From NCBI GenBank assembly GCA_021613335.1, contig JAJTWR010000446.1, positions 331,684 to 395,683 of the forward strand: 64,000 bases of DNA, read 5' to 3'. The notes under the pieces are model-generated. The model was not told the origin of the DNA, searched no databases, and saw only the letters and a program-made list of their open reading frames with translations. Each line of letters begins with the position of its first letter. The stretch's first letter is position 1. The DNA is from Whitmania pigra (lineage: Eukaryota > Annelida > Clitellata > Hirudinida > Haemopidae). Below are positions 34,801 to 49,173 of this stretch, one piece after another. The position numbers were made by a program, and so were the translations under genes.

Positions 34801-37800
34801 GCAGGGATGGCCTTGGTTAATTTTTTGGATGTTTTCAATGTTCTCGATCAGGTATTTATGGTGAGGGTTCCAGACCTGACTGTTGAACTCTAGGATTGGT
34901 CTGACATATACGCAGAAAGCTTTGATGAGAAGATTCTTGTCCCTAGAGGTGAATGATTTGAGAATCAGTCTTGAGTGGACTGCATCCTTGTGTGTGATGT
35001 TGTCAATGTGAAGCCTGAATTTTAAGTCTGAGTCTATGATGGCACCAAGATCTCTGGTTCGATCAACAATGGTGAGCAGGATATCATCGATGTAGTATTG
35101 TTGTGGGCAGGGTTCATTCCTGGAACTGGTTTTAATATCAAGTCTTCCGAAGGTCCCTATCCTACTGTTTATCATTTCTTCAGGGGTGGAATTGCATGGA
35201 AAAAGGAGGATTTCCCTGACCGTCTGTGCTTTTCTTCATTCTTTCAGGTCTTTGGCATCTCTTGTTGTACTCAATATCTGCCTCTCTTTTTGTTAGGTCC
35301 CGGTTAAAGAAAGTTAGTTTTTCTATGGGATCTGAAGAGGTATGAAGCAGAACTGAGGATCCAATGAGATCTTTGACAACTTCGGAACACGAAAGATGCA
35401 CCACCAGTCTCTTACTGTCCCCACCAATTCGGTTTGTAGAGATGACGGATGGCTTGGCAGTTAGGTGATTTTCACAAAAGTTTAGAAATTGGGCTGTGTC
35501 AGAAATGCCTGGAATTGGTTTCATTCCAGTGATGACCATGTTGGAGGATTTGATATTTTTTCTCCATTCTCTTGTTCCAACGACCAGAAGGTTCTGGAAA
35601 TTGCCTCTGTTAAGTTGTGTTGGGTTCCTTCCACATTCAGTCTATCTGTCTCAGAGATTTGAACAACCATGCCAACTTGTCTATAGTTTCACAAGTTCAG
35701 TCATTGTTTTTGCAATACCTCTCATAACTGTCTCGATAGACAATTTCATTGTGTCTGTTATTATTTTTATTGACATTTCCAACATTTGCTATATGCTTTC
35801 ATTATTCCTCTCGAGAACTTTGGAGAGAATAATCTCCAAGTTTTCCAATGTAACAGATTTAGACATAATTTGGGGCATTTGCTCAGAGAATCAACCGAAA
35901 TTAATCGAAACTGGTTAATTTATTAAATTCTAACAAAACGAACGTAATTGTAACTTAATAGAGATAACTTAATTAGATTTAGCTTGTTGCGGCACTACAA
36001 CGTAAAACTTTATTTGTTTATCAACAAACACGAGATAGAGTCCGGAGACAAGCATCGAGAGCCCATCGAAACAAGAGCCTATGAAGCCAAGCGGAAATGA
36101 GGAATGAGTCAAAACCAAGGAAAGTAGGAGATGAACGAGGCCCGAGGCTGAGGGGAGCTGATGAGAGTCTCCTTCGGGTTGCTTAAATGGACATTTGCTA
36201 GGACTTGAAATAAAAGAGTACACTGCTATGTGCTGAGACATTCGCATTGTCCTGCATGCTTGTAGCTGGGAGAAGTTGTGGGGCGAAGTTTAGTGCACTC
36301 CACTCAGCCTGGAGCTTGTGTGTGATGCAATTAGGACGAAGTTCAGTGTCCAACAAGCTCTACCATTAATGAAAAAATGGAAAGCTTCTCAAAAACACGT
36401 TTACCTCTCCTTATCACTGGATCATTTGACCTGATAAATTGGCTTAACGATGCTTAAATTAGCTCATAGAAAACACATAGAATTGATATTCTGTTGTTAT
36501 ATAATTGTTGGTTTTTATATTATTGTAATCCTTCTATTTCATTTCAGGCATGTTCCACTTTTTTTGAAGGTTGAAAGGTTTTCAGATATATTTGATGGCA
36601 TACTAGAGTGGAATGGTTTCAGGACTTCCTTCAGAGCAGCGGACAGTCGTTGTAAAGTATATCCTTATGGCATGGGTTACTTTCATTACATGTTCAAGTG
36701 CGAGGTTGGTGCAGTATATGAATAATATATTTGGTTATATATGAGCATAAGAGTCATATATTGGTTTGTTGCACATATATTATAAATTATTATACATTAT
36801 ATATAACACTTAGCCAAATATAAAAAAAGTCGTTGTAGAAAAAATAGTTTTATGTAAGGCACAAACTTATGCCACAACCTAATAGTTGATAATTATTGCT
36901 TGTGAATATTAACAAAAATGGGTTGATATTGCTACCTTGTTTGAACAAAATTTCTATTTTGTTGGGGGGGTGCTAAAGCCCATCAAACTATTTTTGTGAA
37001 TATGTGAGGCTAATTGAATGTTGTTCAGCTTAATTACCAAGATTGTTATTCAAAAGGTGGTGAAGAAGGATGTGCCAGTTAATGTCTCTGTGAGGCTCAC
37101 ATATTCCTTTCATGAACAGTCAGATTATCCAGACAAAAAATTCAGATGTGGTATGTTAATTTTTTATTTTTAATCAAGTAAAGGCAGACTAAAAGCAAAA
37201 TTTAATGACTGCATAAATGAAAATCAATGATTTGTGCATCAAACCACATAACAAACACAATTATGCCTGTGTAAATATATATAGAGGCATGGAGTTGTTT
37301 CATAAATACTAAAATTTAAAATAATTTTCTTATTGCTTGATTTAACTGATGAGTGAGTGTTTGCAATAATTAACATCCAATGAGAGTGTCTCAGATTAGA
37401 TCAGGGACAGTGTTTCTTCTAAGATGATTAATATGTACATATTATTCACAGCAATTAATTTTGGGGTCGCAGAAATTGAATATGATTGTATTGATGCATG
37501 TGGACTCTTTGCCAAGTGAGCTTACATTTATGGTTGCTTCAATAATTCACTCTATTTAATCATGTATCGTTCAAAAGTTCAAATAGCACATTCACTTTTA
37601 CCAAAAAGTATTTGAAATTATTCTTTTGCAGTGAATTTGAGCTTTGTGCTATTTGGTCAGATCCAATGGAATGTAATTTTTCTGATAACACCAGGTAAGT
37701 GGTTTCGGCTTATTAAAGTTTATTGATTAATGTTGGAAGGGACTAAATATTCTTGATAAATTACTAATTTGTTTAATTTCAATCCAAAGTGATTTGGATC

Positions 37801-40800
37801 TTCCTGAAGATACCCATTGGTCAGTTAGATTTATAGTTTATTAATGTTTACTGATTGATGTTGGCAGATATTAAAAAATAAATTAATCGATAAAATACTA
37901 ATTTGTTTAATTTTAAACAAAGTGATCGCGAACCTTACAATGAAAGACCTGAACCTTTAGAATTATAATTTTATTGGTGTTTACCGATTGATGTTGGAAG
38001 GATTTAAAATTTCTTGGTAAATTACTAATTTGATTAATTTTATACCAAAGGGAATACGATCCTCTTCAAGCTCCCGATTGGTCAGTTGGATTTGTAGTTT
38101 AATAATTATGTTTACTGATTGATGTGGGAAAGTTCCTGAGAGATTATCTATTTTTGAATTTGAAACCAAAGGGTTTTGGATCCTCTTGATGCTCCTGATT
38201 GGTCAGTTAGAGTTAGACTTGCAGATACATCTGATGTTCCAATGGGTTTGGAATTTACCATTTATTTTATTAATTAAATTGATGTTCTTAATTTAATTAA
38301 ATTAATTTTTTTTTGTAACATTTAATTATATAAATAATGTAAATGCTGTTATCATCATAAGGAGACTGTCTAATGATGTTACTAAGTCTGTGTACTTCAA
38401 CACAAATTGAGCCATTGGCATCAAATCCTCAAATCTCTTCAATGCTGAAATATAGAAGAATGTATAAGCAAAGAGAAGGTGAGTTACATATTGATTGAGA
38501 TTTTAGCAAACAAATTAAGACATTCTGTAGTATGTATAATGTAGTATTATATGTGGAATTTTTTATAAGTTCTTTGTTAAATAACAGCTTGTTAAGTTAG
38601 AAATTCCTCTCCCAAGTTAGTCAATCATACTTTCCTGTAACAAGAAACTCTGGTGTGGAGCTATAGAATGTGTGGTTTATTCTTTAGATTCAAGCCTAGT
38701 TCTATTCAATTTTAACACGTCAAGGACAGCACATTTTTTGGTACATTAGGGCAGTCCTCATTGATGCAATGTATTTTTAAACCTTTCTTCATTTTGAACA
38801 ATCTCCCACAAATACATTGTGGCATGTTAAAGATGTCATTTGAGGACTCCCCTTCTTTTTGGCAGGAGTCCTGGGGGCATTCATAGCAGTAAAAGTGCAC
38901 CTATAGTCAGTTTGCTCTCCTAATCACCCATATCCTCTTTTTTACTGACTTTCCTGCATACTAAGGTGTTGACTACAAACTTAGATACACTCAAACCTGG
39001 TTATGTTGCAACTTGCAGGCCTAAGAGTTTGCAAAAAACATTGATGATTGAGGAAACTGAAAATCAGTGTGGTTGTTGCATATTTATTTGTGCTTGCAGT
39101 TTTGTTTATATACATAATATGCCTTAATAAATGAATTAATAATTGATAATGATAGCATTTGCTAACAACAAAAGGCATATGTAAACCAACTAACAGCAGA
39201 GATTTGTCATTATGTAATAAATACTACTGTCACTTCTCAAAATAAATGTTTCTTATTATTTTTTCCTATTATTTTTGCAAGCACAAATATCATTCAGAAA
39301 AACCCCTAAAAACTTTAGAGATGTAAGCACATTAAAAAAAGTGTCAATTTGCAACTTTATTCTGACACAGCTTTGAGAACATGTACACGCAGTCTAAAAT
39401 GTTTAATATGCTTTGTTGCTTTTAGCAATAACTAACAGTTATTGAAAATAAATGCTTCAATATTGTCAAAGTTGTCTGAAACAGTTTCATCTCCTACAAA
39501 ATAAAAGTACTGTCAAATATTCTGTAGCATTTCTACCATCTCACTGACAGAATTGTTTAATGAAGGTTTCAAATCTTCTTAGTCATTGTTGTGTGCAAAT
39601 ATGCTTGACTGTGCTGAATGTACTCTTGATACAATGTCATGCCATTAGCAATTGAATAATCCCATGGTCCACTGGTTGGAGCTTACTTGTTGTGTTAGGT
39701 GGAAGATAAAAAATCTTAATGGTCTTAAGGCCAGGAACATCTATACTATCCTAATTAATGCCACCTTCCTTTCTTCTGCTTTGAACTTCCTGTCCCATTT
39801 TTTTACCGGTGCACTGTGATCCAGTCTCTTGGCTGACCACTGTACGGTGGCTTTGGGAGAACTTTGGTCTGCTTTCCTGTAATATAGAGCTGGAGTTTTT
39901 CCTCCTTCAACTTTCAATGCAACAAGGCTCCCCTTAAAATGTCATAGTCTGGACAAAGCAATCCAGCTTCATCAGCCTTAAAAATATTCCGAGTCTCCTA
40001 GGTATCTAAAATTATGTGCATTCAAATAAGTGTTCAGCAATGAGTAAATTTGCCCCAGATCGCTACTTTTTGTCTTCTGTTGTGCAACCTGTTTATAAGC
40101 CAGCAAGGATATCCGCCTTTTCGCAACAGATTAAATGGGAAGTTTTCTTGCCCGCAAATTGAACTATTGATATTTATTGCTGGAAGAAAGACTTCTTTTC
40201 CATCATAAAATGCGATTTGATGAGATATGTTTGCAATTTATTAACTCTTTTATAATTGATGGTGCGGTACCTCATAAAATTCCCTAACAAATTATAAGTA
40301 TTGCTTTCTGCTTGTCAGTGATACACTCCTCAAACCACAATAGGTTTGTGAGGCTTCTTGTGAATCCATGCTGACTCTTGCCTATTACCTGATTTCTTTT
40401 ATTTGCTTATTCATCAAACTTAAATTTATAACAAAATATTTTTATGCAAACATGTGGATGCAAAGTAAGGGATGACCCCTTTGTTTTTTGACATTATTCT
40501 ACTTTTTTTAAAGAATCATTTTGTGATATCACAAAGATATTATTTTTTGCTTTTATTCAAACTGTATATTGTACATATCTTTACATAATTCATTATATCA
40601 ACAAATCATTCAATTTGAAACATTTTCCTGGCCATGCAAGGTTTAACAGAGCCCAAGGTCAGGAAGGTCACCTCAAAATTCATCATTAAACCTGAAGAAT
40701 CTCTCATTCCTATTGAATCACTGAATTCCATTCTTGATGTAGGTTGTGATGATGATTAAGATTATTGTGATGATAACTCATCTCTGATAACTGATAGTGA

Positions 40801-43800
40801 AGATGGTTTAGTAATATATGTGTTGGTTTCAATAGTGGAATTTGGAAAATTATTTTGAATATTTACTGTGACATTTGACTAAGATGTTATTTCTGCAATA
40901 TTGATATAAGGCTCTCAGTAAAGATTGATGATTGTATATTAAGTTCTGATTGATTTGAACTTTAAAATGTTTCATTTATGTTGACATTTTTAAATGTTAT
41001 TTTCAGTTCTTGTTTTGTGATGCAAAGTTACATTATTCAAATAGTACAGCCACTACAGTTGAATATGAATTTGAGGACAAGTTCTTCCTTACGTACAAAG
41101 TAATCAACACAATAGTATCGTATTTGTTATTAATTATAACTTCATTTGCATGTGCAAGTCGCATTTGTAACATAAACATTTGCTTATAAAATAACTTTAG
41201 GAGCTATCAAAGTACTTCCAATCAGCTCAGCTCTCCAGTCTCATTAGCCGATTGGCAATATGCATTTGCATCGTCAACAAGTACCATGGAGGTATTGGAG
41301 CTGTAAATCAACTATGGAAGGAGTTTGTTCTGGAAATGAAATATTGCGTGGACAACAATTGTGAAATTAAAGGGTATTTGCCCATAATTTTTCCATTAAA
41401 CTTCATTTTTTAATGAATTGTTTAATGAATATAATAATGACTTTAATTTATATTTGTCCCTACTTACCAAATCCAGTCATTATTTAATCAATGATTTCCT
41501 AATAAGTGATTTTATCAGCCTAATTAGATCTGCTATTTTTCATGTAGATTGGAACCTGTTAAGACAACCTTGAATTATGAAAAGCTGCTTCAGAAGTTAC
41601 AAGTAATACCTCATTTTCATTTATTACGATATGACCTCCGTTGATATTCGTTCTTATTGATTATTAATGTAATTGCTTTTATTTAAATCATGATTTTAAT
41701 GAAATAATCATCTTTGTCACTGCAGATATTGAATAGTTGCATTGAGAAAAATAAAGGCAGGGATGCATCATCACTAATTACCAATAATTACAGTGAGTCA
41801 TTTGTTATTAGCAACCACAGATGATTATGGTGATTGCATATCATTGTGGCATGCAATTTTGCAAGTTGTGTTGGCAACCCAGCTTCACAGCACAAAGCGC
41901 CCTTTGGTTTGACGAATTGCATCTAAGATGAAGATGAAACCGTAAATCAAAGTTGCAAACATACTGAGCATAAACGATTCTTTGTTTTATGAATTATCTA
42001 ATTTATGCGGTTATTATACAATTTTTTTGACATTTTCAGCTAATACCAAGAGTAACACTGACATTTCTAGAGATGATTTCATGGACATTTCTGAATTGCC
42101 TTCAGGTGTGGAAAGTATTGGCCAATCAGAAGCCAGGTAAAAATTGCAAATTTTGCATATTCAGATATTTGCTGACTTACATATTAAAATTATGTTTTTC
42201 ATGATATGGTTGCTTTGTGTCGTAATTAAAGTGCATTATATTATTTAATGCAAATAAATGTTTACATTTATGTTTTCTAGTGAGAAGTGCGTAGACATTT
42301 CTGGATTGTCTTTGGATGAGGAAAGTAGTAGCCAATCAGAAGACAGGTTAAAGCTTATGTTTTCCGTAATTTTTATTAACTTAGTTGAATTATGTTTTGC
42401 ATGCTATGGTTTCTTTGTTTTATGGTTAGAGTGCACTATATTTAGTGCAAAGAAAAAATGCTTACATTAACTGTATTTTAAACCATGTAGAATATTTTTT
42501 ATACATGGGTCATTCCATGTCAAATCAGTACATCTGCCATCACGTTGGATTTTGCTGAAATTTGGCACATTTGTTAAACTATATGAGGAAATCAAAAAAC
42601 TAAAATTTTTAATGTATCCGAAATATGGGTGGTTGAACCTTGGCGAAATGCCAACACCTCTGGTTGAAAAGCTGTAAGTTTGGTTATAAAACACCTTTGC
42701 TGAAACTGAAAATAAATATGGTGTGAATATTAATATGTGCTCGCAATTTTTTTATGTACATAATGTCTTATTAAGTGAGAGTGTACCTGTATGTGTTTTG
42801 GGATTTTTACACAACATTTGATATTGATAACAGTGATATACAGTCAGGACAGAAACCATAAGGACACCCCATTATTTCGTAATAACTCAATAAAGAAAAA
42901 TTTGATTGTAGGGAAATTTTAATATGTTATGTATTTATATATTTGTGATTATCTCTTAAATTTTCATCAAAATATGTTCGTGCATTAATTTTAAAATTCC
43001 AAAAACGTGATTTCGGGGTTTCCAATAACCATAAAAGACACTTGCAAAAATCATCGAAAAATGACTAAAAACTTTGTGAAAAAACAGGAAAAAAGTTTAT
43101 TAATATGAAATAATGTTTCCTTTATTTTCAATAACTTTAGAACATCTATTGCCCATTGATTTTATAAGAGTTTTTAAGAAATTTCTGTCCAGTTCTTTCC
43201 AGGCACTCCTAATGGCGTTTTCCAGGTCAGATTTTTAATGAAACTGCCTTCCATTGTTGTAAACAAGTCTTGACAACATTCCCCAAACATTTTCTATAGG
43301 ATTTAAGTCCGGGGAACAAGCTGACCAACTCGTAACTTTCAAATTTCTCCTTTGGAAAAATGTCTTTGTCAACTTGGAAGTGTGGATCGGGGCATTATCT
43401 TGCTGGAAAATAAAATTTCCTCCATAATAATCTTCCCCAAAAGGCAACAGATGATCTTCTAAAACTTTGATGTAATCCACAGAAGACTGTTTCCCATCCA
43501 GAAAGGCTAATTCAGTCAATCCTTCACTGGAAATTCCTCCCCAAATCATCACCGATCCTGCTCCATGATTTCGACTAAAAAATTTCTTTTTCTAATCTGA
43601 GGTCATGCCAATAGAACTGATGATCATCAGGTCCAACCAGGTTAAATTTCTTCTCATCTGAAAAAATAATATTGCTCCAACCATCTCTGTTGGAGAGCAT
43701 GGTTTTGGCCCATTCCACTCTTGCCAACTTGTGATGGTTATTAAGAGCTGGAATCTTTAATCTTTTTTTCATATAATAAAATACCACTAGATCTCAATTT

Positions 43801-46800
43801 AACACTGTACAAATTTTTAAATCAAGTTCATTTCTAATTTGATTTGCTGAAAATTTACCTGAAGAAGCCTTTCTTACCAGGAGTCTCTGCTGACGAATCG
43901 TCTGTTTTTTAGGTCTTCCATGATCATTTTTTGCACCATATTCCTCAGGAGCTTTTACGTAGTTCCAGATGACTGTCTTGGATCGCTTGAGCTCTATGGC
44001 AATTTCCCTGATCGAATAATTTGCTTGTCTGAAGGCCTCAATCTGCCCCTTCTCCTTGTCAGACAACGTTTTTCCTCTAGCCATTTATAAAATAGTAATT
44101 TTATAAACTTCACATCAATTTTTAACTTTATTTGGGTTTATATATTGATAATATTTGCATAATGTGCGTTTTGGTTGCATAACTATGACAAATTTCAAGT
44201 TTTATTGGGAATAAGTAAGGATGTCCTTTAACGTTTTCAAACGGCCATAAAATGCTATTTTGCATATTTTACAAGATCAGCTTGTTAAATTTTTTTGAAA
44301 TTTTGCAGGATGTTTTGTCTACCATAAAGAGATATTATATAAAAAATTGAGTAATATTGAACTTATATTTAACGAGTTATCACAAAAATATGGGGTGTCC
44401 TTAAGGTTTCTGTCCGCACTGTATATACAAAAAAGTTTTATTTTAATTTCTGCCATTATATATATCAATATATATATATATACAACTTTTTTGTATTCAC
44501 AAACCTTAAAAATGTACTAGGAAAAATGCATTAGGGAATATTTCATGAACATATCTTTATATTTAGTGGTGCCAAATGATTTTTTGTTAGAGTGCATTCA
44601 TTGTTAACTGCATTTGCCCTTGAAATAAGCATCACCGTTTCTCGATGCAAACCTTCATAATTATTTTTTCTACATTGAAAACACAAAGATCTCTCACAAA
44701 ACCCTCCATTGACGGGAAGTTTTGTTGCTCGCGAATTTGTGAACCATTGAAACTGCTTCATCTACATTTTTGTGCTCAGCCCTTCTAAGTTTTTATCTTG
44801 TTGGATCAAAAACAGACTTCCCATGTATTTGCCTTCTTTTTCCATTCTGACATGGTGTTTGCTGGAATGCCATGCTGACGAGAAAATTATTATTAGTCTG
44901 TCTGTCTGTTTCTTTTTATAGCTGAAGTATGATTCCATTGTTTTTCTCCACTGACTGATTGCCCAGTTTTCTTTTAACACCTCAAGACATTTTTTGAACA
45001 AATAGAAAAAATAGAACAGAAGAAAAAACAAAATAGCTATAGCATGTTAATCTTCAGGCAACGACTCGTCATAACAGCCTGGCGACAAAATAGCCCAGGA
45101 CAAAACAGCCCATCAAAATGGCCCTGTCAAAATAGCCCAGGACAAAATAACCCTGTCAATGTATTTAAAAAATTTTTTTGAGATGAATACATTAACCGTT
45201 AACTTATTCCAAATTTAATTCGAACTTAATGCCATGACAGTTTTGAGTTTAATTGATACTAGGGAATTTCATTAAGTGGAAGATTTATCGTCTAAAATAT
45301 GATTAGGATTCCGGCTACTTCCTCAGTTTACATGGAATTTTCAAGTTGGGATTTAATATAAATTATCGATTGACAAGCAACATGTGCAATCTGCACAAAG
45401 AGAATTTACCAGAAACTCAATAAGTCAGGAAGGTTCTTTTGATCGTTTAATTTCTTTTGATCCTACCCTGAGTTGTCATTGCAGTGTGTAGAATGAAGGG
45501 TTTGATTTGGAATTGGAATTTAATCTAGGTTATCGATTGACGTACAACCTATTCGAGCAGCACAAAGTGAATCATCTTATAAGACTTACCTTATCATCAT
45601 GTCATATGGACATGTAACAAAATCCTCAATGAACCAATTTTACTGCTATTTTGACAGGGCTATTTCACTGTGGTTATGCATGTGCGATATAAAGTAAATT
45701 TATATTTATAACATTAAAATATTTTTTGTTGAGCTTCTTGTGAAACTTAGTACATTCAGTTTTTATTGATTATTTTTATATGTTTATTTACTTGCAAAAG
45801 CATGAAAATGCATGAAGTTAAGTATATTCCATGTTAACAATGTATGAAGTTGATGTAGTTTGGAATAATTGTAATTTCAAGGATGAATTTCCATTTCAAC
45901 ACAATGCATGTGATTGATGGGACCCATTTCTAGTCATTCGTAAATATTAATCAGCTCCATAATAATATTAATATTAACATAGATGATCATCTCTTGAGCA
46001 TTAATTTATGCATGACATTTGAACATCTCAATAAATTATATTAAAAACTTGGATTTTCAAAATATGCTAATAATTAATAAGTAACTCATTAAACTTTTTC
46101 AGAGAGGGTACATCAACAATTGGGTCCCACATGAGAGTTAAAATGCTGTTTGACCATTTGATGTCAGATAAGAAGGCCTTTAAACATGTCAACCCTGGAT
46201 GTGTTCTTGGAGACTTTGTGAGCTGGTGCTCATGTCAGTATTTTATGGATGAAATGGTCATGGATGAAGGATATAATGAGGTGAGTTACACACATAGAGT
46301 TGAACCTATTATTTTCAAACAAAGGGGTTTGCCAAAAACATTAAGATAACTGATGAGTGAGATAATCTAAAACAAATGTGGCAGCAAAATATCAACATGC
46401 TTGAAATTTCTTTATGTACAAAATGTATGTTAAGACATGAGAATTTATGGTGCCATATGTGCCAAATGTTTTAACATTTTGAATTGCCCACACCTAGACA
46501 TCTAACAAATAATAGACATTCATTACTAGACAATTATAGACATTTTAAGAAATTGAATTAAGGTCATTGCTTATTAATAGTCATTAATACTTCATTAAGT
46601 AATTGTCAGTTAACAATTCAACCTAATCCTAAAACTTTGTCAGTTTTAAACATCCAGTAAATATTAATAGAACACATTAAATTTTGCAAGACATTAATAC
46701 ATTGCTTTTTTACATTAAGTTTTCTAAAAAAAATAATTTTGAATGGCACTGCTTCGAACTTCTCCACTTTAACCCATGCACTGAACAGATTTTCTGTCTC

Positions 46801-49133
46801 TTAGTTAGCCATCGTCATTTGGCTTCAGAAAAACATTGGTCTTCCTAAGGCATCTGTTATTGTTGGATATTCCTATAATGTAGAGTGAGTTCATGTTAGA
46901 CCAGCACTGTAGGTCGGTCTTTCAACCTCTTTCCGCTGTGACAAGCCTTCCCAGGCCGAACCATAGTATCGTCCTGAAGATATTTCCAAATTATTAGCAT
47001 TAAATATGTTTTGAGTCTCATGGGCATACAAAATTGTGTGCATTTGAGTCTTTAGCCATGAATCCACTTGTGCCTGATGGACTGCAGTGTTGATGGTATT
47101 GTGCCCCCTTTTTAAACAATCCATCTGCCCCTGAGTTGCTTTAAAGCATAGCATTGCAACACTAAGGATATCCATCTTCTCAACAAGGGACCAAAGATGG
47201 TAAGGTTTGTTGCAAACTATTGATACTGCATTGTCAACATCTTTGTGCTTAGCTGGATAAAGGACAGACTTCCTTTACATTTGCTTTATCAAATTGGCCT
47301 TCTTTTTCCATCCTGAAATGAAGTTTGCTGGAATGCTTAGCTGACAGTTTTTCTTTTTCTAGTTGCAATATGATTTTTCTATTAATGTCCAGTTTTCTCT
47401 GAATACATCCAGTTTTATAAGGAAAATAATAGAGATTATTTAAAGCATTCTATCCCGCAGACAAGATCAGCAAGAGCGAGTGAATTGGCACCGATAACTA
47501 ACAGTTAACAGCGATTAGTCACAGGGATAGAGATATCCAATCTAAAGCATGGATGTAATTCAGGGGGGGGGGCTGAAGTGACATCCTGATATAAATTGGG
47601 GGATTTGGTCCTCTTATATAAAAGAACGTGACATAACAGATGAAAGAATGGCAGGGTGAATTTGGCAGTTCCATGTCAAAAACAACAACTTAAAAGGGTT
47701 GGTGAGTTACCCAAGGTCTAGAGAAGTGGGATGTGAAGGCACTTTTTATCCATTCACTATCATTATACAGTGCCCCTAATATGACTTTATATTATGCATT
47801 GGGATCTTGACCATATAAAATAATTGATCAATATACAAATATTGACTTATATGATATGATCGATATGATTAACATGATCACCAGGGTCATCTGAGACAAA
47901 GGATAAAGTTATCAGATGAGGTAACAGTGTTGATTAAGAAAAGTGCTCCTATGCCGAACATGTTTCTTGAGGATGATGCTGTGAAGGTGATGATGTTATT
48001 TAAATTGTTTAATATATACTATTTAATGTATACTAATATGACTATACTATAGTCAACACAGGTGTTTGCAATAATGACATTTTATTAACAGTGGTTAATG
48101 ACAATACATTGGCAATGAACACAATGGTGATGATTGATGGATTTGACTTATGCTTATATGATATACTTATTTATTTGTATATTATTTCATAATAGCAGTT
48201 GGAGGGTTGTGGCAGTTGCCCAAGACTTTATTTGTATATGTAAATTAAAACATTCATTAGTGATTAGATGATGACGAATCATATGCAGGTTCTCCTTTGG
48301 CTAGATTCCTTGAAAGCTTCAGATATGGTGTTTGGATTCATGCCAGTGCTGATGCATTCAACTGTCACCACACTTTTGGAGCATAGTATGTTTATCAGGA
48401 TGTTTGACATCATTATATTGGTTTTAAGATCTAAGTTAATTTAGTGACTTTATTACTATTATTTGGATTTTATGCATTTGCAATGCAACTTCCACTGTCT
48501 GCAAATCAAATCATGTTAAATTTTACTTTTATCCATCAGCGGAGATCCTTCAGTTTCCCTTCCTTAAAGATCACCTCTATGAAATCGAAATCAAACTGAA
48601 GGAGCTTGGGAGCATTGGAGCACCAGAGTGTGATTCCAGTGATTGGATCAAGAGATTTGAGGTGACAATTATTTTGGTAGTTTTATCGAGTTTATTTACA
48701 GATAAAGAAAATATTTGAATGGATGTTTTAGGACTTGAACCTTGTGTTTCAAATTTCAGTGTCCTAGTTTCGTCAGTATTAATAATTAATAATAATAATG
48801 ATGATGATGATGATGATGATTCATCTACCATTCCACATAATATCACCAACCTTTCAAGCCTTTACGCTTTTAAAAAGGCACTAAAACACTTTATTATTAA
48901 CTCTAAATAATCATGTGCATTACTCGATATTACTTAGTATTTCTTACATTATTGAGACATTGAAGAGCAACTTTATTCGTCAATGGTAATAGGACGTCTG
49001 TTAGCGGGAGTTTTTTCCTTTATGTTGTTCCTTTTTTTTCTTTCAGTTCCAACTTGTACTGGTTTTGTGTTTCAATAATAAAAGAAGGAAAAAATGATAA
49101 TAATAATAATAATAATAATGGTAATATAATAAT

Positions 49134-49173
<40 letters not shown>

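Larger units (their letters stand above)
32567..36547 (+). other. large Rab3GAP1 intron filled with mobile elements
   Basis: GTGAGT donor at 32567 to TTTCAG acceptor at 36547. It holds AT-rich repeat sequence (33100-33260, shared with 57420), a mariner fragment (33640-34350) and a deleted LINE (34355-35920). 35921-36547 shows nothing recognisable. Confidence 0.75.
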
